A DNA stretch of 64,000 nucleotides from Salinimicrobium profundisediminis. GTDB taxonomy: Bacteria > Bacteroidota > Bacteroidia > Flavobacteriales > Flavobacteriaceae. The stretch is taken from assembly GCF_026241755.1 (NCBI RefSeq), contig NZ_JAPJDA010000022.1:1-64000 (forward strand). Direction: 5' to 3'. This document shows positions 1 through 9,129 of this stretch, in pieces. A program made the position numbers and the translations under genes. Every line of letters starts with the position of its first letter. The stretch's first letter is position 1. Under the pieces are notes generated by a model. It searched no databases. It saw only the letters and a program-made list of their open reading frames with translations, and was not told where the DNA came from.

Positions 1-1688
1 ATAGTACTTTTTTCACTAATTCTGAATCTTCAGGAAACATGGTTAATGAAAGTCACCGGGCAAACCTGGCTTTTGAGGTAGAGCTCGATACGCTAACCAG
101 GATCTCGGTAAGGCCATCGGTAAATATCAATAATGGATTTTCAGATCGCAACAGCGTTTCAGAAAGAATGGAAGGGGCCTCTCAACTCCTTTCCAACACC
201 TTTGATAATGAAGAATTGTACAGCAGCAACTTCCGTAATAGAATAGATTTTATCAGGAAATTTGGCAGCCGCGGGGCTTATTTGCAAATTGATTTTAATA
301 ACCGTAACGAAAAACAGGAAAGCGATAATTTCTTCTATTCCGAAAGGTTTACCGTAGAAGATGGCACCACCATAGGCACTGCGATACAGGATCAGTTCAT
401 TGATGAAGATAACAGCTCAGATGAATATGAAGCGGGAATTACCCAGCGCTCTGTTCTTGCCGATAAGCTTTTTCTTGATCTTTCTTATGATTTCTCTGTG
501 CTCAACCTTTCCAATACCCGTTCTGTTTACCAGTTTGACGAAGACAGCGGTGATTATGACCTTTTAGAAGGGGAACTCAGCAACGACTTTGAAGTGACGA
601 GTTACAAGCATATCCCAAATGCCGGAATTAATTACGAAGGCAAAAAATTAAGGGGAGGGTTTAACCTGGGACTTCTAAATACTTCTCTTGAAAATGAGGA
701 TTTCCTGGTAGAGAGCTCCTTTAAGAAAAATTACAATGAGCTTTTTATGGAAGCCGACATTAGGTATGAGATCACCCGTGGTAAATCATTTTACTTCAGG
801 TATCGTACAGATAATAACATCCCATCAATTTCACAGTTGCAGCCGGTGCCCAACCTTACCAATCCACTGAACATTATTGTGGGAAATCCCGAACTGGATC
901 CAACCTACTCCCAAAATCTGAATTTTGGATACCATAACTTCGACTTTGCCACCCGCAGCGGAATGAATATCTATGCTTCGGCAACATTTTACGACAACCA
1001 GGTGGTGCCCTATTCAATTACTGAAGACCTTATCACAACCACCACATACAGAAATTTGGATGGAGGTTTGACTTCCTATGCCGGAGTTTTCTATTCAAAG
1101 CGATATAAAAAGGAAAAGCAGGAGTACAATTATCGCGTTGGTCTTAACGGAAATTATAACCGGCAGTTAGGATTTTCAAATGGAACCCGTTATAAGGCAG
1201 ATCGTTTTGGAGCTAACCCTTCATTAAGGCTGGGTTATAACTATGAAGATGTGATAGAGATCAATCCCCGGTATGAGTTGAGTTATGTCAACACGCAGTA
1301 CGGTATTAACAACAATAGGGAAGAAGAGTATGTGAATCATACGGTGGCCTTGGAAGCAACAACCTACTGGCCCAAAAATGTGGTTTTTGGCAATGATTTT
1401 TCCTTTAATTCCTACGGAAATGTTGCGCCTGGGTTTGAGGATACTTCACTTTTATGGAATATGAGCCTTGGCTACAAATTCCTGAAAGACGATGCCACAT
1501 TAAAGCTGAAGGTTTACGATTTGTTAAACGAAAATGTGAGTACATCCCGTACCACCGGGGAAGATTTTGTGCAGGACACCCGCGAACTCATCCTTGAACA
1601 GTATTTTATGCTTAGCTTCACCTACAAACTAAGTAAGTTTGGAGGAAAGGATCCAAACCGAAGAGGCGGAGGGATCATAAGAATGTAG
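1..1688 (+). CDS. TonB-dependent receptor / outer membrane beta-barrel family protein, 3' part
   Basis: The frame is open from the first base, so the gene starts upstream of the window and about 560 C-terminal residues are visible. The protein is a long series of alternating-residue beta strands rich in aromatic residues and Asn, with a motif IIVGNPELDPTYSQN typical of the barrel of CarboxypepD_reg/OMP_b-brl_3 receptors in Bacteroidota. Such proteins sit in the outer membrane and import ligands using TonB energy. The tail ends in a basic, Gly/Arg-rich stretch (PNRRGGGIIRM). The plug domain and signal peptide are outside the window, so the substrate cannot be judged. An internal ATG at 39 exists but is unlikely to be the true start because homology-like sequence continues upstream. 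A strong terminator palindrome follows the stop. Confidence 0.8.
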   Translation, partial: STFFTNSESSGNMVNESHRANLAFEVELDTLTRISVRPSVNINNGFSDRNSVSERMEGASQLLSNTFDNEELYSSNFRNRIDFIRKFGSRGAYLQIDFNNRNEKQESDNFFYSERFTVEDGTTIGTAIQDQFIDEDNSSDEYEAGITQRSVLADKLFLDLSYDFSVLNLSNTRSVYQFDEDSGDYDLLEGELSNDFEVTSYKHIPNAGINYEGKKLRGGFNLGLLNTSLENEDFLVESSFKKNYNELFMEADIRYEITRGKSFYFRYRTDNNIPSISQLQPVPNLTNPLNIIVGNPELDPTYSQNLNFGYHNFDFATRSGMNIYASATFYDNQVVPYSITEDLITTTTYRNLDGGLTSYAGVFYSKRYKKEKQEYNYRVGLNGNYNRQLGFSNGTRYKADRFGANPSLRLGYNYEDVIEINPRYELSYVNTQYGINNNREEEYVNHTVALEATTYWPKNVVFGNDFSFNSYGNVAPGFEDTSLLWNMSLGYKFLKDDATLKLKVYDLLNENVSTSRTTGEDFVQDTRELILEQYFMLSFTYKLSKFGGKDPNRRGGGIIRM

Positions 1689-1713
1689 GGGAAGATAGAA
1701 GGTAGACGAATAA

Positions 1714-1756
1714 AAAGGAGGGGTTCCAAAAATGACATTTTTGGAACCCCTCCTTT
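1714..1756 (+). terminator. 43-bp perfect palindrome, terminator of the receptor gene
   Basis: Two 21-base arms around a single central base (1735) are perfectly complementary. The core is AAAAATGACATTTTT, the dispersed palindrome found elsewhere in the window, extended outward by AAAGGAGGGGTTCC and its complement. It lies 26 bp after the receptor stop codon. The 3' arm ends in a short T stretch only, so it may act as an intrinsic terminator or a processed 3' end. Confidence 0.6.
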
Positions 1757-1759
1757 GTT

Positions 1760-2990
1760 AGTTTGCAGTTGTTAGTAAACAGTAAATAGGAAGGCTAAAT
1801 CTCAGCTGGCGCGGATTTACAATCCGTGCCGTATACATATTGGAATTTATTTTTTCGGAATTTGGTGCTTGAACTCCCGCTGGCACAGATTTGCACGTGC
1901 CATGCACTAAATCATCTTTCAATTTTCCAATATGCCGTCCCTCCGGGACTCTTTATGATTCGGAAATAAAATGCTATAAATATGCCGCCCCTCCGGGGCT
2001 TTCCATTGGAATTTGTTTTTTGGGATTTGGTGCTTGGAATTTGAGATTTGTACTCCCGATGGCGCAGATTTACAATCCGTGCAATGCACTAGATTATCTT
2101 TCAATTTACCAATATTCCGTCACTCCGGGACTCTTCATGATTCGGGAATGAAATGCTATAAATATGCCGCCCCGCTGGGGCTTTCAATTGGAATTTGCAC
2201 TATTGTTGGAGCGGATTTTCAATCCGTGCTGGGGTATGAATTGGATTTTTTTTGGAATTAGATGCTTGAAAATTGAGATTTGAACTCCCGCTTGCGTGGA
2301 TTTGCAATCGGTGCCATGCACTAAATTATCTTTCAACTTCCCAATATGCCGTCCCTCCGGGACTCTTTGTGATTCGGGAATAAAATGCTATAAATATCTC
2401 GCCCCGCTGGGGCTTTCAATTGGAATTCGTTTTTTTGGAATTCGTTTTTTTGGATTTGGTGCTTGGAATTTGGTGCTTGAAAATTGGAATTTGAACATTG
2501 TTGGCGCGGATTTACAATCCGTGTCGTGCACTAAATTATCTTTCAACCTCCCAATATGCCGTCCCTCCGGGACTCTTTATGATTCGGAAATAAAGTGCTA
2601 TAAATATGCCGCCCCGCTGGGGCTTTAAATAGGAATTCGTTTTTTGGAATTTGGTCCTTGGAATTTGAGATTTGTACTCCCGATGGCGCAGATTTACAAT
2701 CCGTGCCATGCACTAAATCATCTTTCAATTTTCCAATATTCCGTCCCTCCGGGACTCTTTATGATTCGGGAACAAAATGCTATAAATATCTCGCCCTTTC
2801 AGGGCTCCTGATGTGGGTGGTGTTCTTTAATCCCGGGGTTGAAAACCCCGTCTACCAATATTTTGCCCCGCTGGGGCTTTCCATTGGAATTTATTTTTTG
2901 GAATTTGGTGCTTGAAAATTGGAATTTGCACTATTGTTGGCGCGGATTTGCAATCCGTGTCGTGTATAAACTTATTTTTTTGAATTAAGT
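1760..2990. repeat. Array of about five degenerate palindromic repeat units; no gene
   Basis: A unit of roughly 180-230 bp recurs about five times. Each contains three recognisable blocks: a GGATTTACAATCCGTGC-like hairpin (near 1812, 2065, 2212, 2298, 2505, 2687, 2943), a CCGTCCCTCCGGGACT hairpin (near 1935, 2118, 2348, 2558, 2741) and a GCCCCGCTGGGGCTTT hairpin (near 1986, 2168, 2403, 2612, 2866). AT-rich linkers containing GGAATTTGGTGCTTG-type text separate them. The short open frames here repeat the same peptides and are by-products of the repeats. Similar REP-like intergenic palindromes are common in Bacteroidota. No transposase of the RAYT type is visible in the window. Confidence 0.75.
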
Positions 2991-3076
2991 GCCTGAACTA
3001 TAATATTTGAATTTTCCTGACAACTGACAACTGACCAGTGATCACTGATCACTGAATCCTACTGCACACTAAAAAA

Positions 3077-3871
3077 TTACCATCCCCCGCCGGCACCGCC
3101 GCCGCCAAAGCCACCGCCGCCGAAGCCTCCACCAAAGCCACCGCCGCCGCCAAAACCGCCTCCTCCGCCACCAAAGCTGCCACCGCCAAAGCCACCACGA
3201 CCAAGGCTGCTAAGCACCAGGATGTCGAGGAGTCCGCCGCCACGACGGAATCCGCCACGGCCACCGCCTCTTTTGTTGCGGGAACTAAGGATGATGAGAA
3301 AAACGATAAAAATGAGGGCCAGGACAATGAATCTTGGAGAAGCTCCGTCGCCCGAAGCTGGTCGCGAACCTTCAAAAGTGCCGTCAAGCACCTGGAAAAT
3401 AGCAGTTGTACCCGCATCTAATCCGCGGTAATAACTTCCGGAGCGAAATTCCGGAAGGATCACACTTTCAATAATTTGTTTTGAGAGGGCATCGGTAAGT
3501 GTACTTTCAATTCCGTAGCCCGTAGAGATCCAGATCTTGCGTTCGCTTTCGGCCAGTAAGATCAATATTCCGTTGTCTTCTTCGGCCTGTCCCACGCCCC
3601 ATTCATGAGCCCATTCGGCAGCATAGGTGCCAATATATTCCCCCTGCAGGGATTCTATTGTAGCAATTACTATTTGGGTGGAGGTAGTATCGGCGTAGCT
3701 AATAAGCTTGCGTTCTAAAGCCTGCTCTTCCTGTGGCGAGAGTACTTCGGCTTCATCATAAATACTGGTCTCTAAAGAAGGTCTTGCGGGAATGTCCCTT
3801 TGAGCATAGGTAGTAAAGCCGAGGCTGAAAAAGATGATTGTAAAAAGGAAATTCCGAAGTAAATTGTTCAT
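3077..3871 (-). CDS. TPM-domain protein with Gly-rich C-terminal tail (YgcG-like)
   Basis: The 264-residue protein begins with a Sec signal peptide (hydrophobic residues 6-22, ending TYAQ). A TPM domain covers about residues 30-155, with the family pattern YDEAEVLSP near its start, ATIESLQG, and the segment DNGILILLAESERKIWISTGYGIE. A single transmembrane helix lies near residues 180-195. A final run of about 65 residues is made of GGGFGG-type repeats ending GGGW. TPM proteins are envelope proteins of poorly defined function; some are reported as acid phosphatases or photosystem repair factors. The start overlaps the stop of the upstream TPM gene by one base, and both follow lemA, a widespread pairing. 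Confidence 0.88.
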   Translation of the reverse strand: MNNLLRNFLFTIIFFSLGFTTYAQRDIPARPSLETSIYDEAEVLSPQEEQALERKLISYADTTSTQIVIATIESLQGEYIGTYAAEWAHEWGVGQAEEDNGILILLAESERKIWISTGYGIESTLTDALSKQIIESVILPEFRSGSYYRGLDAGTTAIFQVLDGTFEGSRPASGDGASPRFIVLALIFIVFLIILSSRNKRGGGRGGFRRGGGLLDILVLSSLGRGGFGGGSFGGGGGGFGGGGGFGGGFGGGGFGGGGAGGGW

Positions 3872-4305
3872 TATTTGGATATTTTATCCGAAAGTTCATT
3901 GGTGTCATCTTCGCTCCAGGGAAAATGTTCCTGTAATTCCTTTCCGGCCATAAGTATACCGTCAATGAGGCCTTGTTTAAATTCCCCATTTTTGAACCTT
4001 GAAGAAATAGCATCTTTGGTGGTTTTCCAAAAACCTTCGGGCACCACTTTATTGATCCCTTTATCGCCGTAGATCACAAACTGCCGGTCTTCAATGGCAA
4101 CATAGATGAGCACCCCATTGTCTTCTTTGGTGTTATCCATCTTTAACAAATGAAAAACTTCCATAGCACGGTCCCAGATTTTGCCCTTGCTGGTCTTCTC
4201 AATATGTACCCGAATTTCTCCTGAAGTTTTATTCTCGGCCTCTCTAATGGCTGCTACCACTTCGGCTTCGTCTGCTTCGGAAAGAAACTCTTCTATTTTT
4301 GACAT
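3871..4305 (-). CDS. TPM-domain protein, cytoplasmic-looking short form
   Basis: The 144-residue protein has no signal peptide and consists almost entirely of one TPM domain. Visible family signatures are AENKTSGEIRVHIE, KEDNGVLIYVAIEDRQFVIYGDKGIN and a charged C-terminal helix. It lies 11 bp after lemA and overlaps the second TPM gene by one base, so the two TPM genes are translationally coupled. Short TPM proteins of this kind accompany LemA in many Bacteroidota. Their biochemical role is not established; I infer an envelope-associated function from context only. Confidence 0.85.
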   Translation of the reverse strand: MSKIEEFLSEADEAEVVAAIREAENKTSGEIRVHIEKTSKGKIWDRAMEVFHLLKMDNTKEDNGVLIYVAIEDRQFVIYGDKGINKVVPEGFWKTTKDAISSRFKNGEFKQGLIDGILMAGKELQEHFPWSEDDTNELSDKISK

Positions 4306-4316
4306 TTTTGGAACTT

Positions 4317-4913
4317 TTAGAAATCAAAATCTACTTCGGGTGCGTTTTCTGAACCTGGATCGGCTTCAAAAAGAGGCATTCTTTCAAAACCATACATGCC
4401 TACAATAAGGTTGTTAGGAAACTTCCTGATGTAGGTGTTGTAATCCCTTACCTGTTCGTTGTAACGGTTTCTCTCTACGTTAATTCGGTTCTCTGTGCCT
4501 TCAAGCTGTGACTGTAGCTGCTGAAAATTTTGTGTAGCCCGAAGTTCCGGATATCTTTCAACGGTTACCAGTAAACGCGACAAAGCTGAAGAAACTTCTC
4601 CCTGTGCCTGCTGAAACTGCTGAAGGTTCTCCTGCGTGATATTGCTGGCATCTACATTTACAGAAGTTGCTTTTGCCCGGGCTTCAATAACATCGGTAAG
4701 TGTTCCTCTTTCAAAGTCTGCCGCACCTTTCACGGTATTCACCAGGTTTGGGATGAGGTCGCTTCGGCGTTGGTATGCACTCTCTACCTGTGACCAGGCT
4801 GTTTGTGCAGTTTCCTGCTTTACTACAGCATTGTTGTATTTTCCAACGGTTAACAGGTAAAGACCTAAGACAATAGCCCCAATGATCAATACGGGGACGA
4901 GCCACTTTTTCAT
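4317..4913 (-). CDS. lemA: LemA family protein
   Basis: The 198-residue protein begins with a single N-terminal hydrophobic anchor (residues 3-24) followed by the LemA signature YNNAVVKQETAQTAWSQVESAYQRR, DLIPNLVNTVKG and a long helical region ending VRDYNTYIRKFPNNLIVG. Length and order match the LemA family. These are membrane-anchored helical-bundle proteins of unclear function, often next to TPM-domain proteins, as here. The gene begins one base after the MerR-like gene stop and belongs to the leftward cluster from 6224 to 3077. Confidence 0.92.
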   Translation of the reverse strand: MKKWLVPVLIIGAIVLGLYLLTVGKYNNAVVKQETAQTAWSQVESAYQRRSDLIPNLVNTVKGAADFERGTLTDVIEARAKATSVNVDASNITQENLQQFQQAQGEVSSALSRLLVTVERYPELRATQNFQQLQSQLEGTENRINVERNRYNEQVRDYNTYIRKFPNNLIVGMYGFERMPLFEADPGSENAPEVDFDF

Positions 4914-4914
4914 A

Positions 4915-5247
4915 TTACAATTCCTTTTTTAAGTTTATTAGTGTAGACTTTATATTTTCTAACTTGCGAATGACTTCAAAGTTAGACAATGTTTTCCGGC
5001 TTTTCTCTTCCTTCAGATGGATTTTTGCACCCTCCAGGGTAAAGCCTCTTTCTTTGACCAGGTGATAGATCAATTCGAGGTTTTTAATATCTTCTTTAGT
5101 GAATTTACGATTGCCCTTGGCGTTCTTCCGCGGTTTTATGGCATCAAATTCCTTCTCCCAAAACCTGATGAGAGAGGTGTTCACGTTAAAAGCTTCGGCC
5201 ACTTCGCCAATAGAATAGTACAATTTATCTGGCAGGTTTACGTGCAT
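4915..5247 (-). CDS. MerR family transcriptional regulator
   Basis: The 110-residue protein holds an N-terminal winged-helix MerR DNA-binding domain (about residues 8-75: YYSIGEVAEAFNVNTSLIRFWEKEF, then a KGNRKFTKEDI wing) and a short coiled-coil tail (EEKSRKTLSNFEVIRKLENI). There is no effector domain, so ligand sensing is not evident. Its ATG overlaps the M23 peptidase stop by one base, indicating co-translation. A small MerR protein between an M23 peptidase and LemA is a conserved-looking Flavobacteriaceae arrangement. Its target is unknown. Confidence 0.88.
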   Translation of the reverse strand: MHVNLPDKLYYSIGEVAEAFNVNTSLIRFWEKEFDAIKPRKNAKGNRKFTKEDIKNLELIYHLVKERGFTLEGAKIHLKEEKSRKTLSNFEVIRKLENIKSTLINLKKEL

Positions 5248-6224
5248 TAATCCAGAGATTGGTTTTCAAGTTGTGCCTGCTCCAGGATTTCGTCGTATTC
5301 AGCTGGAGATAAATGTCCGTAGTAAAAGTTGATAGGATTGATCTTTTCATCATCCTTAAAGATCTCGTAGTGCAGGTGAGGCGCCTGTGAACGGCCGGTG
5401 CTGCCAACAAAGCCAATAAGATCTCCTCTTTGCACCTTTTGTCCTCTCTTTACATTGTACTTGTACAAATGTCCGTAAAGGCTCACGTAGCCATAGCCGT
5501 GATTAATTCTAATGTGGTTACCATAACCGCTGGAACGGTTGTCTGCGCGTTCTACAACCCCGTCACCAGTGGCATAAACAGGCGTGCCACGTGGTGCTGT
5601 AAAGTCCATTCCATAATGGAATTTTCGCACTTTGGTAAAAGGATCTGTGCGCCAGCCATAACCTGAAGCCATCCTTTTTAGGTTTTCGTTCTTCACAGGA
5701 ATAATTGCAGGAATTGAAGCCAGCAAATTCTCTTTATCATTGGCCAGCTCTACGATCTCGTCAAGGGAGCGGGACTGTACTACCAGGCGCTTGGTAAGCA
5801 TATCCAGCTTTTTGTGGCTTTCTATAATAAGTTTTGAATTGTCAAAACCTTCCAGGTCTTTATAGCGGTTTATCCCTCCAAATCCGGCAAGGCGCTGTTC
5901 TTCGGGTATAGGGTTTGCTTCAAAGTAAAGACGGTAAATGTTGTTATCGCGATCTTCTACATTGGCCAGTACATTCTCAATTTGCTCCATTTTACGGTTA
6001 AGCATGCTGTACTGTAACTTCATATTTTCCAGCTCGCGGGAAAGTGCTTTTTCTTTGGGAGTTTCCAGCTGCGGGATGTTGAGGTAGATTACCAGGAGAA
6101 CAAAGCCTGCCAGGAAGGTCCCCAGCACACTAAGAGCAGCAATTCCAAGGCGGCGGCCTTTTTTGCGCTCAATCTTTTTGTAAGATAGCGTCTCGCTGTC
6201 GTAATAATATTTAACCTTAGACAT
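5247..6224 (-). CDS. M23 family metallopeptidase (LytM-type cell wall endopeptidase)
   Basis: The 325-residue protein has an N-terminal cytoplasmic stretch, one transmembrane helix (about residues 27-50), a coiled-coil region with ELENMKLQYSMLNRKMEQIE, and a C-terminal peptidase M23 domain (about residues 190-300). Zinc ligands are visible as HYGMDF (His and Asp) and APHLHYE. The family cleaves peptidoglycan cross-bridges or acts as a divisome-type activator when residues are lost; here the ligands are present, so activity is likely. It is the first gene of the leftward cluster and divergent from alaS. Confidence 0.92.
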   Translation of the reverse strand: MSKVKYYYDSETLSYKKIERKKGRRLGIAALSVLGTFLAGFVLLVIYLNIPQLETPKEKALSRELENMKLQYSMLNRKMEQIENVLANVEDRDNNIYRLYFEANPIPEEQRLAGFGGINRYKDLEGFDNSKLIIESHKKLDMLTKRLVVQSRSLDEIVELANDKENLLASIPAIIPVKNENLKRMASGYGWRTDPFTKVRKFHYGMDFTAPRGTPVYATGDGVVERADNRSSGYGNHIRINHGYGYVSLYGHLYKYNVKRGQKVQRGDLIGFVGSTGRSQAPHLHYEIFKDDEKINPINFYYGHLSPAEYDEILEQAQLENQSLD

Positions 6225-6258
6225 ATAAGTTAAATTATTCTATTTTTGCGTTACTTAA

Positions 6259-6285
6259 TATGTTGCAAAAACAGTGCAACAATCA
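6259..6285. promoter_or_regulatory. Dyad GTTGCA-N7-TGCAAC in the divergent alaS / M23 promoter region
   Basis: Between the divergent M23 peptidase and alaS genes there is an inverted repeat GTTGCA/TGCAAC with a 7-base spacer. A TATTTTTG sequence matching the Bacteroidota -7 pattern lies just upstream at 6240-6247 on the plus strand. The dyad could be an operator or an mRNA hairpin of the alaS leader. The evidence is positional only. Confidence 0.25.
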
Positions 6286-6349
6286 GCTTGAGAAACGAAC
6301 AAATATAAAAATTGTTTTCCCGACAGCATAATATTAAATTCTAGCCTTC

Positions 6350-8962
6350 ATGAAATCCCAGGAGATACGTTCTAAATTCCTCGAATTCTTTCAAAATAAA
6401 TCCCACAGCATAGTGCCATCGGCGCCCATGGTAGTCAAAGATGACCCTACGCTCATGTTTACCAATGCCGGGATGAACCAGTTCAAGGAATTCTTTCTTG
6501 GAAACGGAACCCCAACCAGCCGCCGCATCGCCGATACCCAAAAATGTCTTCGCGTGAGCGGGAAGCACAACGATCTTGAAGAGGTGGGTAAAGACACCTA
6601 TCATCATACCATGTTCGAGATGCTGGGCAACTGGAGTTTTGGAGATTATTTTAAGAAGGAAGCGATACATTGGGCATGGGAACTGCTCACGGAAGTTTAT
6701 AAATTGAACAAGGAAGACCTTTATGTATCGGTTTTTGAAGGCAGTGAAGAAGAAGATCTGCCAGTAGACCAGGAAGCATTAGATCTTTGGAAGGCAATAG
6801 TGCCCGAAGACCGCATTATCTACGGAAATAAAAAAGATAATTTCTGGGAAATGGGTGATCAGGGGCCGTGCGGACCTTCTTCTGAAATCCATATTGACCT
6901 TAGATCGGCTGAAGAGAAAGCAAAAACACCCGGAAGGGACCTTGTTAATAACGATCATCCGCTTGTAGTGGAGATCTGGAACCTGGTTTTCATTCAGTTT
7001 AACCGAAAAGCCGATGGTTCCCTCGAAAAACTTCCGGAGAAACACGTGGATACCGGGATGGGCTTTGAGCGTCTCTGTATGGCGCTGCAGGGCGTAAAAT
7101 CCAATTACGATACAGATGTTTTCACCCCGCTCATCAAGAAGATTAGCGAGGTGACAACTTCAGAATACGGGAAGAGCGAAGAGACCGACATCGCAATTCG
7201 CGTAATTGCCGATCATGTGCGGGCGGTATCTTTTGCCATTGCCGACGGGCAGTTGCCGGGTAGTACCGGCGCCGGTTATGTGATTCGTCGTATCCTTAGA
7301 AGGGCCATTCGCTATGGCTTCACTTTCCTCAACCAAAAAGAAGCCTTTGTTTATAAACTGGTTAAAACGCTGGCAAGCCAGATGGGAGAAGCATTTCCCG
7401 AACTTCGTTCTCAGCAAAACCTCATCACAAACGTGATAAGGGAAGAAGAAAATTCCTTTTTACGCACGCTTGATCAGGGGTTGGTGCTGCTGGATCAGAT
7501 CATGCAAGAGAGCAAAGACAAAAAAGTTTCCGGCCAAAAAGCCTTTGAATTATATGACACTTTTGGATTCCCTATTGACCTTACCGCACTAATTCTGAGT
7601 GAAAAAGGCTACAGCCTTGACCAAAAGGAATTTGAAGCCGAGCTTCAGAAACAAAAAGACCGTTCGCGGAATGCCTCCAAGGTGACTTCGGGAGACTGGC
7701 AGGTGGTGAAGGAAGCAGAGACCGAAGGTTTTGTGGGCTATGACAGCCTTGAAGCCGAAGTGGAGATCTTGCGCTACCGCAAAGTGGAATCTAAAAAAGA
7801 AGGGGAGCTATACCAGCTGGTCTTCAGTAAGACGCCTTTTTATCCTGAAGGCGGAGGTCAGGTAGGTGACAAAGGAACTCTGGAGTCAAAAAATGGCGCT
7901 GTAAATTACATTTTAGACACCCGTAAAGAGAACAACCTTATTATTCACCTCACCAAAGAACTTCCCGAAGATCTTTCGGGTACTTTTTCGGCCAAAGTAA
8001 ATGCGGCTCAACGCGCACGTACTGCGGCCAATCACAGTGCCACGCACTTATTGCACCAGGCGCTCAGGGAAATTCTCGGGCCGCATGTAGAGCAAAAAGG
8101 TTCTATGGTGCAAAGCGATTATTTAAGATTTGACTTCTCTCACTTCAGCAAAGTTTCTTCGGAAGAATTGCAGCAGATAGAAGATTTTGTGAACACGCGG
8201 ATTGCCGATAAACTGCCGCTTGTTGAGAACAGGGAAATGCCTTATCAGGATGCTATAAACGAGGGTGTAATTGCCCTTTTTGGAGAGAAATACGGCGATA
8301 AAGTCCGCGCTATTCGCTTCGGAAAATCTATGGAACTCTGCGGCGGAACGCATGTTGGAAATACAGCCGATATATGGCATTTTAAGATCATTTCTGAAGG
8401 TGCCGTGGCTTCGGGGATTCGCCGGATTGAAGCTATTACCAACGAGGCTGCCAAAGAATATTTTACTGCCCAAACCCAAACCTTCAGCGAGATCAAAGCT
8501 GTGCTTAAGAACGCCAAAGATCCCGTGAAAGCAGTGGTGAACCTGCAGGAAGAAAATGCCGAATTAAAGAAGCAGATCGAATCTCTGCTTCGCGATAAGG
8601 CAAAAAACCTGAAGGGAGATCTTAAAAACCAGATCAAAGAAATTAACGGCATCAACTTCCTGGCTCAAAAAGTGGATTTAGACATAGGCGGCATCAAAGA
8701 CCTTTCTTTCCAGTGGGGAGATGAAATGGATAATCTATTCCTTCTTTTTGGTACCCGGCAGGATGAAAAAGCAATGCTGTCCTGTTACATTTCAAAGAAC
8801 CTGGTACAGGAAAAAGGTCTTAATGCCGGAAAGGTAGTAAAGGAACTCGGTCGCTACATCCAGGGCGGCGGCGGCGGACAACCATTTTACGCCACCGCAG
8901 GAGGTAAAAATCCTGCCGGATTGGACGAGGCCCTGCAAAAGGCTGAGGAGTTTGTAAAATAA
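6350..8962 (+). CDS. alaS: Alanine--tRNA ligase
   Basis: The 870-residue protein matches full-length AlaRS. The N-terminal class II aminoacylation core begins with [17 protein letters not shown] and contains [10 protein letters not shown] and [12 protein letters not shown]. The editing domain carries the zinc motifs [11 protein letters not shown] (about residue 560) and CGGTH (about residue 664). The C-Ala domain ends with the glycine-rich [14 protein letters not shown]. It charges tRNA-Ala with alanine and hydrolyses mischarged Ser/Gly-tRNA-Ala in the cytoplasm. It is monocistronic, divergent from the M23 gene and followed by a strong stem-loop. Confidence 0.98.
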   Translation: MKSQEIRSKFLEFFQNKSHSIVPSAPMVVKDDPTLMFTNAGMNQFKEFFLGNGTPTSRRIADTQKCLRVSGKHNDLEEVGKDTYHHTMFEMLGNWSFGDYFKKEAIHWAWELLTEVYKLNKEDLYVSVFEGSEEEDLPVDQEALDLWKAIVPEDRIIYGNKKDNFWEMGDQGPCGPSSEIHIDLRSAEEKAKTPGRDLVNNDHPLVVEIWNLVFIQFNRKADGSLEKLPEKHVDTGMGFERLCMALQGVKSNYDTDVFTPLIKKISEVTTSEYGKSEETDIAIRVIADHVRAVSFAIADGQLPGSTGAGYVIRRILRRAIRYGFTFLNQKEAFVYKLVKTLASQMGEAFPELRSQQNLITNVIREEENSFLRTLDQGLVLLDQIMQESKDKKVSGQKAFELYDTFGFPIDLTALILSEKGYSLDQKEFEAELQKQKDRSRNASKVTSGDWQVVKEAETEGFVGYDSLEAEVEILRYRKVESKKEGELYQLVFSKTPFYPEGGGQVGDKGTLESKNGAVNYILDTRKENNLIIHLTKELPEDLSGTFSAKVNAAQRARTAANHSATHLLHQALREILGPHVEQKGSMVQSDYLRFDFSHFSKVSSEELQQIEDFVNTRIADKLPLVENREMPYQDAINEGVIALFGEKYGDKVRAIRFGKSMELCGGTHVGNTADIWHFKIISEGAVASGIRRIEAITNEAAKEYFTAQTQTFSEIKAVLKNAKDPVKAVVNLQEENAELKKQIESLLRDKAKNLKGDLKNQIKEINGINFLAQKVDLDIGGIKDLSFQWGDEMDNLFLLFGTRQDEKAMLSCYISKNLVQEKGLNAGKVVKELGRYIQGGGGGQPFYATAGGKNPAGLDEALQKAEEFVK

Positions 8963-8978
8963 GATTTTTAAATCGTCT

Positions 8979-9011
8979 AAACCTAACAGGTCTCCAAGAC
9001 CTGTTAGGTTT
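8979..9011 (+). terminator. 15-bp stem-loop after alaS (ACCTnACAGGT family)
   Basis: A perfect 15-bp stem (AAACCTAACAGGTCT and its complement) with a 3-base loop sits 17 bp after the alaS stop and is followed by a T-rich stretch. The same type of hairpin follows hemL and the class V aminotransferase in this window. Confidence 0.6.
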
Positions 9012-9025
9012 TATATCTCAAATTA

Positions 9026-9115
9026 ACCTGCAAGGTCTTTTTTTGACCTTGTAGGTTTTTGCTAGAATATTTCTCATTTAAAAAGACCTACAAGGTTTTA
9101 AAACCTTGTAGGTCT
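9026..9115. repeat. Two further ACCTnCAAGGT palindromes between alaS and the GSCFA gene
   Basis: An imperfect hairpin (CCTGCAAGGTC, seven T, GACCTTGTAGG) at about 9028-9056 is followed by a perfect 32-bp palindrome at 9084-9115 (AGACCTACAAGGTTTT and its complement). They are variants of the ACCTnACAGGT element and fill the spacer before the next gene. Confidence 0.6.
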
Positions 9116-9129
9116 GCAAATAGAAACAA

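Noticed and set aside
1891-2915. Several overlapping open frames of 61-110 codons with similar peptides
   Set aside because: They are translations of the repeat units, appear on both strands and end wherever the repeat drifts. No start signals or independent conservation are visible.
1760-2990. CRISPR array
   Set aside because: The repeats are palindromic blocks in units of 180-230 bp with partly conserved linkers. There are no constant-length spacers and no cas genes.
3049-3417. A 122-codon minus-strand open frame, Ala/Val/Ser-rich
   Set aside because: It is a frame-shifted reading of the Gly-rich tail of the TPM-domain protein.
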